This document shows positions 1 to 5,074 of a DNA stretch of 6,985 bases, piece after piece. How positions within the stretch are numbered: the stretch's first letter is position 1; the number at the start of each line of letters is the position of its first letter. A program made the translations under genes and the position numbers. A model generated the notes under the pieces. It had not been told where the DNA came from and searched no databases. It saw only the letters and a program-made list of their open reading frames with translations. Source of the DNA: Pseudomonadota bacterium (GTDB lineage Bacteria; Myxococcota_A; Polyangia; Polyangiales; Polyangiaceae); assembly GCA_023460875.1 (NCBI GenBank), contig JAEWOQ010000402.1:1-6985 (forward strand), written 5' to 3'.

Positions 1-300
1 CGCGGCGCCCGGGGTGAACACGTCCTCCGAGGCGAAATTGATCTGGAACCCGGAGACGCCATAGGTGGTGCCAGCGGGAGCCCGGATCTCCGCGGGGAAG
101 TCCGGGAACGTCGCCAGATCATTGCCCGCCAAGGCGGTGGACGACGTGAACTGGCTACCGGTCACCTGCATGCCGTCGCCGGAGTCACCAGCGAAGCGCA
201 CGACAGCGCCCCGCAGCTTGCGGCGCGGCGCGGAATCGACGAGCTCCTCCGTGGGGGAGCTCTTCAGGGGGGACGACGGGACTGCCGCCTCGGTTGTCAT
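1..300 (-). CDS. korA: 2-oxoacid:ferredoxin (acceptor) oxidoreductase, alpha subunit, N-terminal part (partial)
   Basis: This is the first 100 codons of a gene running off the left edge. After a roughly 30-residue polar leader the protein reads GAVVRFAGDSGDGMQVTGSQ (residues 31-50), followed by GNDLATFPDFPAEIRAPAG (59-77) and the segment GVSGFQINF (81-89). This is the gamma (pyruvate/ketoisovalerate oxidoreductase) domain found at the N-terminus of KorA-type alpha subunits. The family, with a beta subunit, converts 2-oxoglutarate or related 2-oxoacids plus CoA to acyl-CoA and CO2 with reduction of ferredoxin in the cytoplasm. The start is ATG at 300. An in-frame TAG lies four codons upstream, and a GGAG/AGGT purine stretch precedes the ATG by about 7-12 bases. 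Substrate preference (2-oxoglutarate versus another 2-oxoacid) cannot be decided from this fragment, and the thiamine-binding beta partner, if adjacent, lies outside the window. Confidence 0.87.
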   Translation of the reverse strand, partial: MTTEAAVPSSPLKSSPTEELVDSAPRRKLRGAVVRFAGDSGDGMQVTGSQFTSSTALAGNDLATFPDFPAEIRAPAGTTYGVSGFQINFASEDVFTPGAA

Positions 301-326
301 TTTCTCGACCTACTCCAATCCGGTGC

Positions 327-348
327 TGGGCCGGAGGGCTCCAGCCCA
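327..348 (-). other. Small imperfect hairpin in korA leader
   Basis: Arms TGGGC (327-331) and GCCCA (344-348) pair. After one C/A mismatch the inner GGA/TCC can also pair around a four-base loop. It lies 27 bases upstream of the korA ATG and would be part of its 5' untranslated region if transcription starts further upstream. There is no match to a riboswitch I know, and in DNA this GC-rich a stem this short may be chance. Confidence 0.25.
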
Positions 349-359
349 AGTGGTGGGGA

Positions 360-386
360 GCTATACCAGACTTATCCGATGGGGAA
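360..386 (-). promoter_or_regulatory. Weak sigma-70-like promoter candidate for korA
   Basis: On the minus strand TTCCCC (386-381) is followed after 15 bases by TATAGC (365-360). This falls in the locally AT-richer patch 361-400, which stands out from the GC-rich surroundings. The -10 element is reasonable, but the -35 match is poor and the spacing is short. It sits about 60 bases upstream of the korA ATG and just downstream of the strong hairpin at 400-438, where a promoter would be expected. It is a position-based guess. Confidence 0.2.
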
Positions 387-399
387 TATGAGATCTGCT

Positions 400-438
400 C
401 CTCGAGGGCCGGGTGCGCAAGTGGACCGGCCCTCGAGG
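400..438 (-). terminator. Strong hairpin, probable terminator after the 495-950 gene
   Basis: CTCGAGGGCCGG (401-412) and CCGGCCCTCGAG (426-437) are perfect reverse complements, extended by a C-G pair at 400/438. This gives a 13-bp stem with a 13-base loop. It begins 56 bases past the stop of the minus-strand gene at 495-950 and about 100 bases before korA, so a terminator or transcript-end stabiliser between the two genes is the natural reading. No T tract follows the stem on the minus strand, so it is not a classic intrinsic terminator. A protein-binding palindrome is the alternative. Confidence 0.6.
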
Positions 439-494
439 GCGCGGCGCGCAGCCCAGAGGTCGAACGTCGACGGGGGGAGAGGCCTCCCATCCGT

Positions 495-950
495 TCAGGT
501 GCCGGCTTGGGCGTGCCGCTCGAGGAGCTGACCGATCCTCGGCATGGCCGCCTCGACGTGCTTCATCGCGCTCGGGCGCAGCTTGTCGTAGGTCTTGCGC
601 AACATGGCACGTCCGCTGCGCTGAGCCCTGCCGTCGGTGACGGCGAGGAGCCCGTCCGCGACGCGCGACCCGTGTTGGACGATGTAAGCCGCGGGGGGCA
701 CGCCTTTCCCGATGGCCTCCTGGTAGACAGGATCCATGGCGCGCAGGAAATCGTCGAGCAGATGATCCACGACCTGGGCCACGAAACCGGGGCTCACCCC
801 CTTGACGAGGCGATACGCTCCCTGGACCGCCATGCCCCCGAGGCCCGACTTTCCGGCGACCTCCGCGTCGAGCACGCGCACGGCGTCCTCGATGACCTGG
901 GTTCGTTTGCCGTCTCCGCCAATCTGCTCGATGAGACTCGGTACCGTCAT
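495..950 (-). CDS. Conserved protein of unknown function, 151 aa (DUF6918-like)
   Basis: The 151-residue protein starts MTVPSLIEQIGGDGKRTQVI and is soluble-looking, with no signal peptide, membrane segment or cysteine. It appears mostly helical: an N-terminal part with VIEDAVRVLDAEVAGKSGLGG (19-39), a middle helix FVAQVVDHLLDDFLRAMDP (56-74), then the segment VADGLLAVTDGRAQRSGRAM (97-116), and a basic C-terminal section ending in AAMPRIGQLLERHA. The pattern resembles a family I recall as DUF6918, seen in actinobacteria and myxobacteria. That match is from memory and unverified, and no function is known to me. ATG at 950 is chosen because GGAG sits five bases upstream. A longer reading frame back to 1097 would add a 49-residue Arg/Ser-rich stretch that looks like non-coding translation. 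It shares orientation with korA, but a strong hairpin separates them, so they are probably transcribed independently. Confidence 0.75.
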   Translation of the reverse strand: MTVPSLIEQIGGDGKRTQVIEDAVRVLDAEVAGKSGLGGMAVQGAYRLVKGVSPGFVAQVVDHLLDDFLRAMDPVYQEAIGKGVPPAAYIVQHGSRVADGLLAVTDGRAQRSGRAMLRKTYDKLRPSAMKHVEAAMPRIGQLLERHAQAGT

Positions 951-1042
951 TTGTTCTCCATGTTCGGCTCGGGTGGCGCTGCGGCGCCTCGAAGCGGTTC
1001 GCCTCGGCATCATGCCGGACCGTCGGGAGCGAGCCCCTGAGA

Positions 1043-1071
1043 ACCGGACGTCACTGCGAGCCACGTCCGGT
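1043..1071. promoter_or_regulatory. Perfect 9-bp inverted repeat, operator-like
   Basis: ACCGGACGT (1043-1051) is mirrored by ACGTCCGGT (1063-1071) across an 11-base spacer. The half-site centres are 20 bp apart, close to two helical turns, which suits a dimeric DNA-binding protein. The 8-base core ACGTCCGG occurs once more in the same intergenic region at 1265-1272. It lies about 95 bases upstream of the minus-strand gene start and about 350 bases upstream of the response-regulator start. Enhancer-binding proteins act from such distances, so an autoregulatory site is possible. An RNA hairpin is the alternative. Confidence 0.4.
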
Positions 1072-1176
1072 CCCTCGGTTCCCTTGCGGCGCCGCACGGT
1101 CCACCCGGACCCGCCCTCCGGCGAGCCGTCGACGCTGTAGCATCGGTAACGCGGCGTGTCGCGCCCCTTGGAGGCA

Positions 1177-1220
1177 GCGCTCGGACGGCGCTCAGACGGC
1201 GCTCAGACGGCGCTCGGACG
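1177..1220. repeat. Four tandem 11-bp units (GCGCTCRGACG)
   Basis: The four contiguous copies are GCGCTCGGACG, GCGCTCAGACG, GCGCTCAGACG and GCGCTCGGACG. They differ only at the seventh base, in the order G, A, A, G. A degenerate fifth start (GCGC) follows. The 11-bp period is near one turn of the helix, so repeated sites would face the same side of the DNA. No reading frame I believe in crosses it. It could be a protein-binding array upstream of the response-regulator gene or a simple replication-slippage microsatellite. Confidence 0.85.
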
Positions 1221-1240
1221 GCGCAGCTCAGCGGGCGATA

Positions 1241-1277
1241 TCCGGCGGGCGGCACCAGAAGACGACGTCCGGCGGGC
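1241..1277. repeat. Direct repeat TCCGGCGGGC, two copies 27 bp apart
   Basis: TCCGGCGGGC is present at 1241-1250 and 1268-1277. The copies remain related downstream, as the first continues GGCACCAGAA and the second continues directly with AGAA. The pair can therefore be read as a duplication with a 6-bp insertion or deletion. The second copy overlaps both the ACGTCCGG half-site (1265-1272) and one arm of the inverted repeat at 1271-1332. Confidence 0.6.
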
Positions 1278-1332
1278 AGAATTCGAACCACGACCCCTGG
1301 GCGCCGCGACAAGAGGGCCGTTCTGCGCCACC
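1271..1332 (-). other. tRNA T-arm-like sequence within an imperfect inverted repeat
   Basis: Read on the minus strand, GGTGGCGCAGAA (1332-1321) can pair with TTCTGCCCGCC (1281-1271) over 11 positions. One is a T-G wobble, and one C is bulged. Inside the repeat, just before its 3' arm, is GGTCGTGGTTCGAATTC (1293-1277 region), resembling the T-arm of a tRNA. There is no matching D-arm, no proper anticodon arm, and the T-stem pairs poorly, so I do not call a tRNA gene. It may be a tRNA-gene remnant, a dispersed repeat, or a structured leader. Confidence 0.3.
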
Positions 1333-1420
1333 CTTGGAGCGCCCCGAGGTTTTCGCGCTGGGAGCGTGGAAATCACGGGTTCTGTTGAGAAATCCTTCGC
1401 TTTCTGCAGGATGGGCCCCC

Positions 1421-2824
1421 GTGCCGACCAAGTCGAAACAACCGTTGTCTCCGCGTGAGGCCAGCTCGCGTCCCGTGCGCATCCTGGTCGTCGACGATCA
1501 GCGCAACATGCGCACCACCCTCGCGATGATGTTGCGGGGAGCCGGCTACGAGGTGGATGAGGCCGAGGACGGCGTGCGCGGCGTCGAGGCGGGCGCTGCG
1601 GAGGCCTACGACCTCGTGATCACGGATCTGCGCATGGGTGAGCCCGACGGCATGGCCGTGCTCAAGGCGGTCCGGGAGGCGCAGCCCAAAAGTGAGGTCA
1701 TCGTGATGACCGCCTACGGCACGATCGAGTCCGCGGTCGAGGCCATGAGGCTCGGCGCCTTCGATTACTTGCAGAAGCCTTTCAATGAGCAGGAGCTGCT
1801 CATGAAGGTGTTCAAGGCGCTGGAGAGCCGCAAGCTGCGCGGGCAGGTGGAGGCGTTCGCTCAGGAGTTCAAGGAGCGCTACGGGTTCGAGAACATCATC
1901 GGGCGCTCCGAGGCGATCCGGAACGTGCTGTCTCGGGTCATCCGGATCGCGCCCACCGATACCACCGTGCTCATCACCGGAGAGAGCGGGACGGGCAAGG
2001 AGCTCATCGCGCGAGCGGTGCACGCGAACAGCCGGCGCGCCCACCGCCCTTTCGTGCCGATCAACTGCGCGGCGATCACGGAGACCCTCCTCGAGAGCGA
2101 GCTGTTCGGTCACGCGCGGGGCTCGTTCACCGGCGCGGTGTCGGCGCGTAAGGGGCTCTTCGAGGAGGCCGACGGCGGCACCTTCTTCTTCGACGAGATC
2201 GCCGAGACCACCCTGAGCTTCCAGGCGAAGCTCTTGCGCACCATCCAGGAGGGGGAGGTGCGGCGGGTGGGCGACAACAAAGCCCTCAAGGTCGACATCC
2301 GCGTGATCGCGGCGACCAACGTGGAGCTGACGGAGGCCGTCGAGGAGCGGCGCTTTCGCGAGGACCTCTATTATCGGCTCAACGTGGCGCGGTTCTCGCT
2401 GCCGCCACTGCGCCAGCGCCGGGAGGACGTCCCGCTGCTCATGGAGTTTTTCATCAACAAGTACAATCAGAAGATGGGGGTCCGCACGAAGCTCGCGGAG
2501 GGCGTGATGGACCGGCTGCTGGAGTACTCCTACCCGGGGAACATCCGCGAGCTCGAGAACATGGTGGAGCAGGCCGTGGCCCTGGCGACCGGTGGGGTCA
2601 TCACGGTGGACGACATCCTGCCGGAGGCGGCGCGGCAGCCGACCCAGAGCACGGGCACGAAGACCTTGGCGGACATCGTCGACGAAGCGGAGCGGCAGGC
2701 GGTCGAGCGAGCGCTCCGCGCCGCGGACGGGAGCCGGGAGCGGGCCGCGGAGGCGCTGAACATCAGCCCGACCACCCTGTGGCGGAAGATGACTCGGCTG
2801 GGCATCACCTACGACGGTCGCTGA
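1421..2824 (+). CDS. Sigma-54-dependent response regulator (NtrC/AtoC-like enhancer-binding protein)
   Basis: This 467-residue cytoplasmic regulator should be phosphorylated by a sensor kinase and use ATP hydrolysis to open sigma-54 RNA polymerase promoters. The receiver domain spans about 19-135: acidic pair D25/D26, phosphoacceptor D69 (VITDLRM), T97 and K119 (LQKP). The AAA+ domain spans about 158-395: Walker A GESGTGKE (187-194), L1 loop GSFTGA (234-239) in place of the standard GAFTGA, Walker B GGTFFFDEI (252-260), sensor ATN (298-300), FREDLYYRL (312-320) and YPGNIRELEN (371-380). A Fis-type helix-turn-helix covers about 441-462 (RAAEALNISPTTLWRKMTRL). I chose GTG at 1421: AGGA lies nine bases upstream, it leaves a normal short lead into the receiver, and the upstream extension to a TTG at 1334 crosses less GC-rich, non-domain sequence. 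Its stop is six bases before queA, suggesting co-transcription. The cognate kinase and target promoters are unknown. Confidence 0.93.
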   Translation: MPTKSKQPLSPREASSRPVRILVVDDQRNMRTTLAMMLRGAGYEVDEAEDGVRGVEAGAAEAYDLVITDLRMGEPDGMAVLKAVREAQPKSEVIVMTAYGTIESAVEAMRLGAFDYLQKPFNEQELLMKVFKALESRKLRGQVEAFAQEFKERYGFENIIGRSEAIRNVLSRVIRIAPTDTTVLITGESGTGKELIARAVHANSRRAHRPFVPINCAAITETLLESELFGHARGSFTGAVSARKGLFEEADGGTFFFDEIAETTLSFQAKLLRTIQEGEVRRVGDNKALKVDIRVIAATNVELTEAVEERRFREDLYYRLNVARFSLPPLRQRREDVPLLMEFFINKYNQKMGVRTKLAEGVMDRLLEYSYPGNIRELENMVEQAVALATGGVITVDDILPEAARQPTQSTGTKTLADIVDEAERQAVERALRAADGSRERAAEALNISPTTLWRKMTRLGITYDGR

Positions 2825-2830
2825 CGCCCT

Positions 2831-3919
2831 GTGAAAGCCGAGCTGTTCGACTATGCGCTCCCCGACGAGCTCGTGGCCCAGCGCCCGCCGTCGGAGCGAG
2901 ACGGGGCCCGCATGCTGGTCCTCGGTCGTCGGGGCCTCGAGCACCGCCGGGTGCGGGAGCTCGCGGAGCTGATCCCCGAGGGGGCCCTGGTCGTCCTCAA
3001 CGAGACGCGCGTGCGCCGCGCGCGCCTCTTTTGCCGCCGGCCTGCGCTCGGAGCGGGCGGGGGAGGGGGTAAGGTCGAGCTGCTCTTGCTCGGGCCGACC
3101 CCCGCGGGGACGTGGCGCGCTCTCGGGCGAGCCAACCGCCCTTTACGCCCCGGAGATAGGATCGAGCCCGAGCGCCCGAGCCTCGAGCTGGGCTGGCTCG
3201 AGGTGACCGAGCGGGAAGAGGACGGCACCCTGGTGGTGCGCGGCCGGCGCGAGGATGGCAGCGAAGCGGCGGTGGACGCCATCGAGCGCTGCCTGGAGGA
3301 GCGCGGCTGCATGCCTCTGCCTCCCTACGTTCGGCGCGCGGCGGACGCCGCCGACGCGGCTCGCTACCAGACCGTGTTCGCCCAGCAGCTGGGCTCGGTG
3401 GCGGCACCGACAGCGGGGCTCCATTTGACGGAGCGCGCCTTCGAGCGCCTGGCGGCTCGGGGAGTCGACGTGGGGCGGTTGGTGCTCCACGTGGGCGTCG
3501 GCACCTTCCGACCCGTGAGCGCGGAGGACTTCGACGAGCACGACATGCACTCGGAGGAGCTCGAGGTCTCCGCGGAGCTCGCCGAGCGGATCGCACAGGC
3601 GCGCGCGCGCAACGGACGCGTCGTCGCTATCGGCACGACCGCGGTGCGGGCGCTCGAGGCCGCCGCCGATCCTCACCACGTCGGATACATCCGCCCCTTC
3701 TCGGGGGCGACTCGGCTGATGATTCAACCAGGATACCAGTTTCGCGTGGTCGACGCCCTGCTCACGAACTTCCACATGCCCCGCAGCACGCTGCTGGCCC
3801 TTGTCTCGGCGTTCGCCGGCAGAGCGCGGGTGCTCGAGGCGTACCAGACGGCCATCGCCGAGCGGTACCGCTTCCTGTCCTACGGAGACGCGATGTGGTT
3901 GCCGGAGCGGCTATCGTGA
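2831..3919 (+). CDS. queA: S-adenosylmethionine:tRNA ribosyltransferase-isomerase
   Basis: QueA transfers and isomerises the ribosyl group of S-adenosylmethionine onto preQ1 at position 34 of tRNA, giving epoxyqueuosine. The 362 residues match the family's usual length (E. coli has about 356). Recognisable blocks are FDYALPDELVAQ (6-17), LNETRVRRARL (56-66), GRANRPLRPGDRI (99-111), MPLPPYVRR (161-169), YQTVFAQQLGSVAAPTAGLH (179-198), LHVGVGTFRPV (219-229), HSEE (240-243), GTTAVRALE (268-276), GYQFRVVDALLTNFHMPRST (301-320). The start is GTG at 2831. There is no clear Shine-Dalgarno sequence, and the upstream regulator stops six bases earlier, so translation is probably coupled. A short glycine run (GAGGGGG, 74-80), encoded by a G-rich tract, makes a small family-atypical loop. 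The stop overlaps the tgt start by one base (TGATG). Confidence 0.96.
   Translation: MKAELFDYALPDELVAQRPPSERDGARMLVLGRRGLEHRRVRELAELIPEGALVVLNETRVRRARLFCRRPALGAGGGGGKVELLLLGPTPAGTWRALGRANRPLRPGDRIEPERPSLELGWLEVTEREEDGTLVVRGRREDGSEAAVDAIERCLEERGCMPLPPYVRRAADAADAARYQTVFAQQLGSVAAPTAGLHLTERAFERLAARGVDVGRLVLHVGVGTFRPVSAEDFDEHDMHSEELEVSAELAERIAQARARNGRVVAIGTTAVRALEAAADPHHVGYIRPFSGATRLMIQPGYQFRVVDALLTNFHMPRSTLLALVSAFAGRARVLEAYQTAIAERYRFLSYGDAMWLPERLS
3055..3069 (+). repeat. G-run tract inside queA
   Basis: The non-template strand reads GGGCGGGGGAGGGGG, three runs of G separated by single bases, and encodes the glycine stretch at residues 76-80 of QueA. It could slip during replication, giving frameshifts, or form a G-rich secondary structure. 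With only three runs of three or more G it lacks the fourth run for a standard three-tier quadruplex. Confidence 0.6.
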
Positions 3920-5022
3920 TGCGTCACGAGACCGTGGCCCGCAGCGGCGCGGCGCGAGCGGGGGTGCTCCACACCAGCCGCGGCGCCGTCCCGACGCCGA
4001 CCTTCATGCCCGTGGGGACGCAGGGGGGCGTGAAGGCGCTCGACGCGGCGGAGGTCGCGGGCACCGGGGCGCGCATGGTCATCATGAACACCTACCACCT
4101 GTGGCTGCGTCCCGGCCCCGAGGTGGTGGCAGAGCTCGGCGGGCTCCACGAGATGAGCCGCTGGCCCCACTTGATCGCCACGGACTCGGGCGGCTTTCAG
4201 GCGTTCTCCCTGGCGGAGCGGACGAAGGTCAGCGAGGAGGGCGTGGAGTTCGCCTCGCACCTCGACGGCTCGCGGCGCTTGTTGTCCCCGGAGGAGTCCA
4301 TGCGGGTGCAGGGGTTGCTCGGCTCGGATATCGCCATGCAGCTCGACATCTGCCCTCCGGGAGGGGCCGCCCGCGCCGTGGTCCTCGATGCCATGGCGCG
4401 CACGACCCGCTGGGGTGAGCGTTGCCTGCGGGCGCGGACGCCCGGGCAGGCGGTGTTCGGGATCGTTCAGGGGGGCACCGACGCGGAGCTCCGCCTCGAG
4501 CACCTGCGCCAGATCGAGGCGTTGCCCTTCGACGGCGTCGCGCTGGGGGGCTTCAGCGTCGGGGAGCCGCCTGAGCAGATGCACCGCGCGCTCGCCCAGG
4601 TAGCGCCTCGTATGGATCCAGAGCGCATCCACTACCTCATGGGCGTGGGCACCCCCAGCGACCTCGTCCGGGCCATCGGCGCGGGCGTCGACCTGTTCGA
4701 CTGCGTGATGCCCACCCGAAACGCCCGCAATGGTCAAGTGTTCGTCCCAGGGGGGAAGCTCGTGATCAAGAACGCTCGCCATCGCGCGGAGCGGGCCGTG
4801 CTCGACCCCGACTGTCCCTGCCCTGCGTGCGTGGGCGGCTACTCGCGGGGGTACCTTCGCCACCTCTACCTGGCGGGGGAGATCCTCGTGCATCGCCTGC
4901 TCTCTCTGCACAACCTCCACTACTACGCGAGGCTCGTGGCCGCGGCGCGCCAGGCGATCCTCGACGGAGACTACGAGCGCTGGGCAACGGCGACGCTGCA
5001 GGAGCTCGAAGGAACGGCCTGA
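3919..5022 (+). CDS. tgt: tRNA-guanine(34) transglycosylase
   Basis: Tgt exchanges guanine 34 of tRNAs with GUN anticodons (Asp, Asn, His, Tyr) for preQ1, supplying the substrate of QueA. The 367-residue protein is near normal length (E. coli has 375). Seen in order: PVGTQGGVKAL (31-41), general-acid aspartate D89 in TDSGGFQ, base-recognition region QLDICPP (141-147, D143 kept), GIVQGG (181-186), ALGGFSVGEP (208-217), nucleophile D261 in FDCVMPTRNARNG, and the zinc site C299, C301, C304 (CPCPAC) with H331. I chose ATG at 3919, whose first base is the last base of the queA stop. GGAG lies 11 bases upstream. GTG at 3916 is the close alternative. The overlap indicates coupled translation with queA. 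The usual DECTP-like segment is replaced by DICPP. The segment DICPPGG is followed directly by ARAVVLDAMARTTRW, where the family has its next helix. Essential residues are intact, so activity is expected. Confidence 0.96.
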   Translation: MRHETVARSGAARAGVLHTSRGAVPTPTFMPVGTQGGVKALDAAEVAGTGARMVIMNTYHLWLRPGPEVVAELGGLHEMSRWPHLIATDSGGFQAFSLAERTKVSEEGVEFASHLDGSRRLLSPEESMRVQGLLGSDIAMQLDICPPGGAARAVVLDAMARTTRWGERCLRARTPGQAVFGIVQGGTDAELRLEHLRQIEALPFDGVALGGFSVGEPPEQMHRALAQVAPRMDPERIHYLMGVGTPSDLVRAIGAGVDLFDCVMPTRNARNGQVFVPGGKLVIKNARHRAERAVLDPDCPCPACVGGYSRGYLRHLYLAGEILVHRLLSLHNLHYYARLVAAARQAILDGDYERWATATLQELEGTA

Positions 5023-5025
5023 GCA

Positions 5026-5039
5026 TGGCCTCGGGGCCA
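5026..5039 (+). other. Small perfect hairpin just after tgt
   Basis: TGGCC (5026-5030) and GGCCA (5035-5039) pair around the four-base loop TCGG, beginning three bases after the tgt stop. It is too short and lacks the T tract needed for a convincing intrinsic terminator. It could attenuate read-through or protect the upstream mRNA end. It overlaps the -24 half of the sigma-54-like site at 5033-5048. Confidence 0.35.
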
Positions 5040-5048
5040 GCAGTTGCT
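5033..5048 (+). promoter_or_regulatory. Weak sigma-54 (-24/-12) promoter candidate
   Basis: GGGGCCAGCAGTTGCT aligns to the consensus TGGCACGNNNNTTGCW. The invariant GG is at 5034-5035, the invariant GC at 5046-5047 exactly ten bases later, and the whole -12 part TTGCT is present. The rest of the -24 half matches poorly (T, C and A of TGGCA are missing). Transcription would start near 5059, leaving a leader of about 16 bases before the ATG at 5075. A sigma-54 enhancer-binding protein is encoded three genes upstream, which makes the site worth testing, but a match this partial can be chance. Confidence 0.25.
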
Positions 5049-5074
5049 GTATCGTCTGACTACCGGACCGGTGC

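Larger units (their letters stand above)
951..1420. other. Divergent intergenic region without a credible gene
   Basis: This 470-base stretch lies between the divergent starts of the 151-residue gene (950, minus) and the response regulator (1421, plus). Frames open on both strands are Arg/Pro/Ala-rich translations with no recognisable domain and no convincing start. The region carries a dyad (1043-1071), tandem 11-bp units (1177-1220), a 10-bp direct repeat (1241-1250 and 1268-1277) and a folded T-arm-like element (1271-1332). The stretch from about 1345 to 1408 is less GC-rich than its surroundings, which fits a promoter/leader. I could not find a convincing -35/-10 pair or a sigma-54 promoter. 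Confidence 0.6.

Noticed and set aside
294..1040. Long plus-strand open frame (248 codons) opposite the 495-950 gene
   Set aside because: It is antisense to a gene with a good ribosome binding site and family-like protein sequence, and its translation has no domain-like pattern. High GC keeps such frames open by chance.
951..1097. N-terminal extension of the 151-residue protein to 1097
   Set aside because: The extension is Arg/Ser-rich with no domain character, whereas the ATG at 950 has GGAG at ideal spacing.
1177..1220. A CRISPR array
   Set aside because: The repeat units are 11 bp and directly contiguous with no spacers, and no cas gene is nearby.
1260..1340. A tRNA gene on the minus strand
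   Set aside because: Only a T-loop-like TTCGAAT is convincing. The T-stem pairs badly, there is no D-arm or anticodon arm, and the acceptor ends do not match.
1334..1420. N-terminal extension of the response regulator from a TTG at 1334
   Set aside because: The extra 29 residues match no part of the family, the DNA there is less GC-rich than the coding region, and the GTG at 1421 has a usable AGGA upstream.
1373..2944. Minus-strand open frame of 523 codons
   Set aside because: It lies wholly opposite the clear response regulator and its composition (Arg/His/Leu/Gly) is typical of antisense translation in GC-rich DNA.
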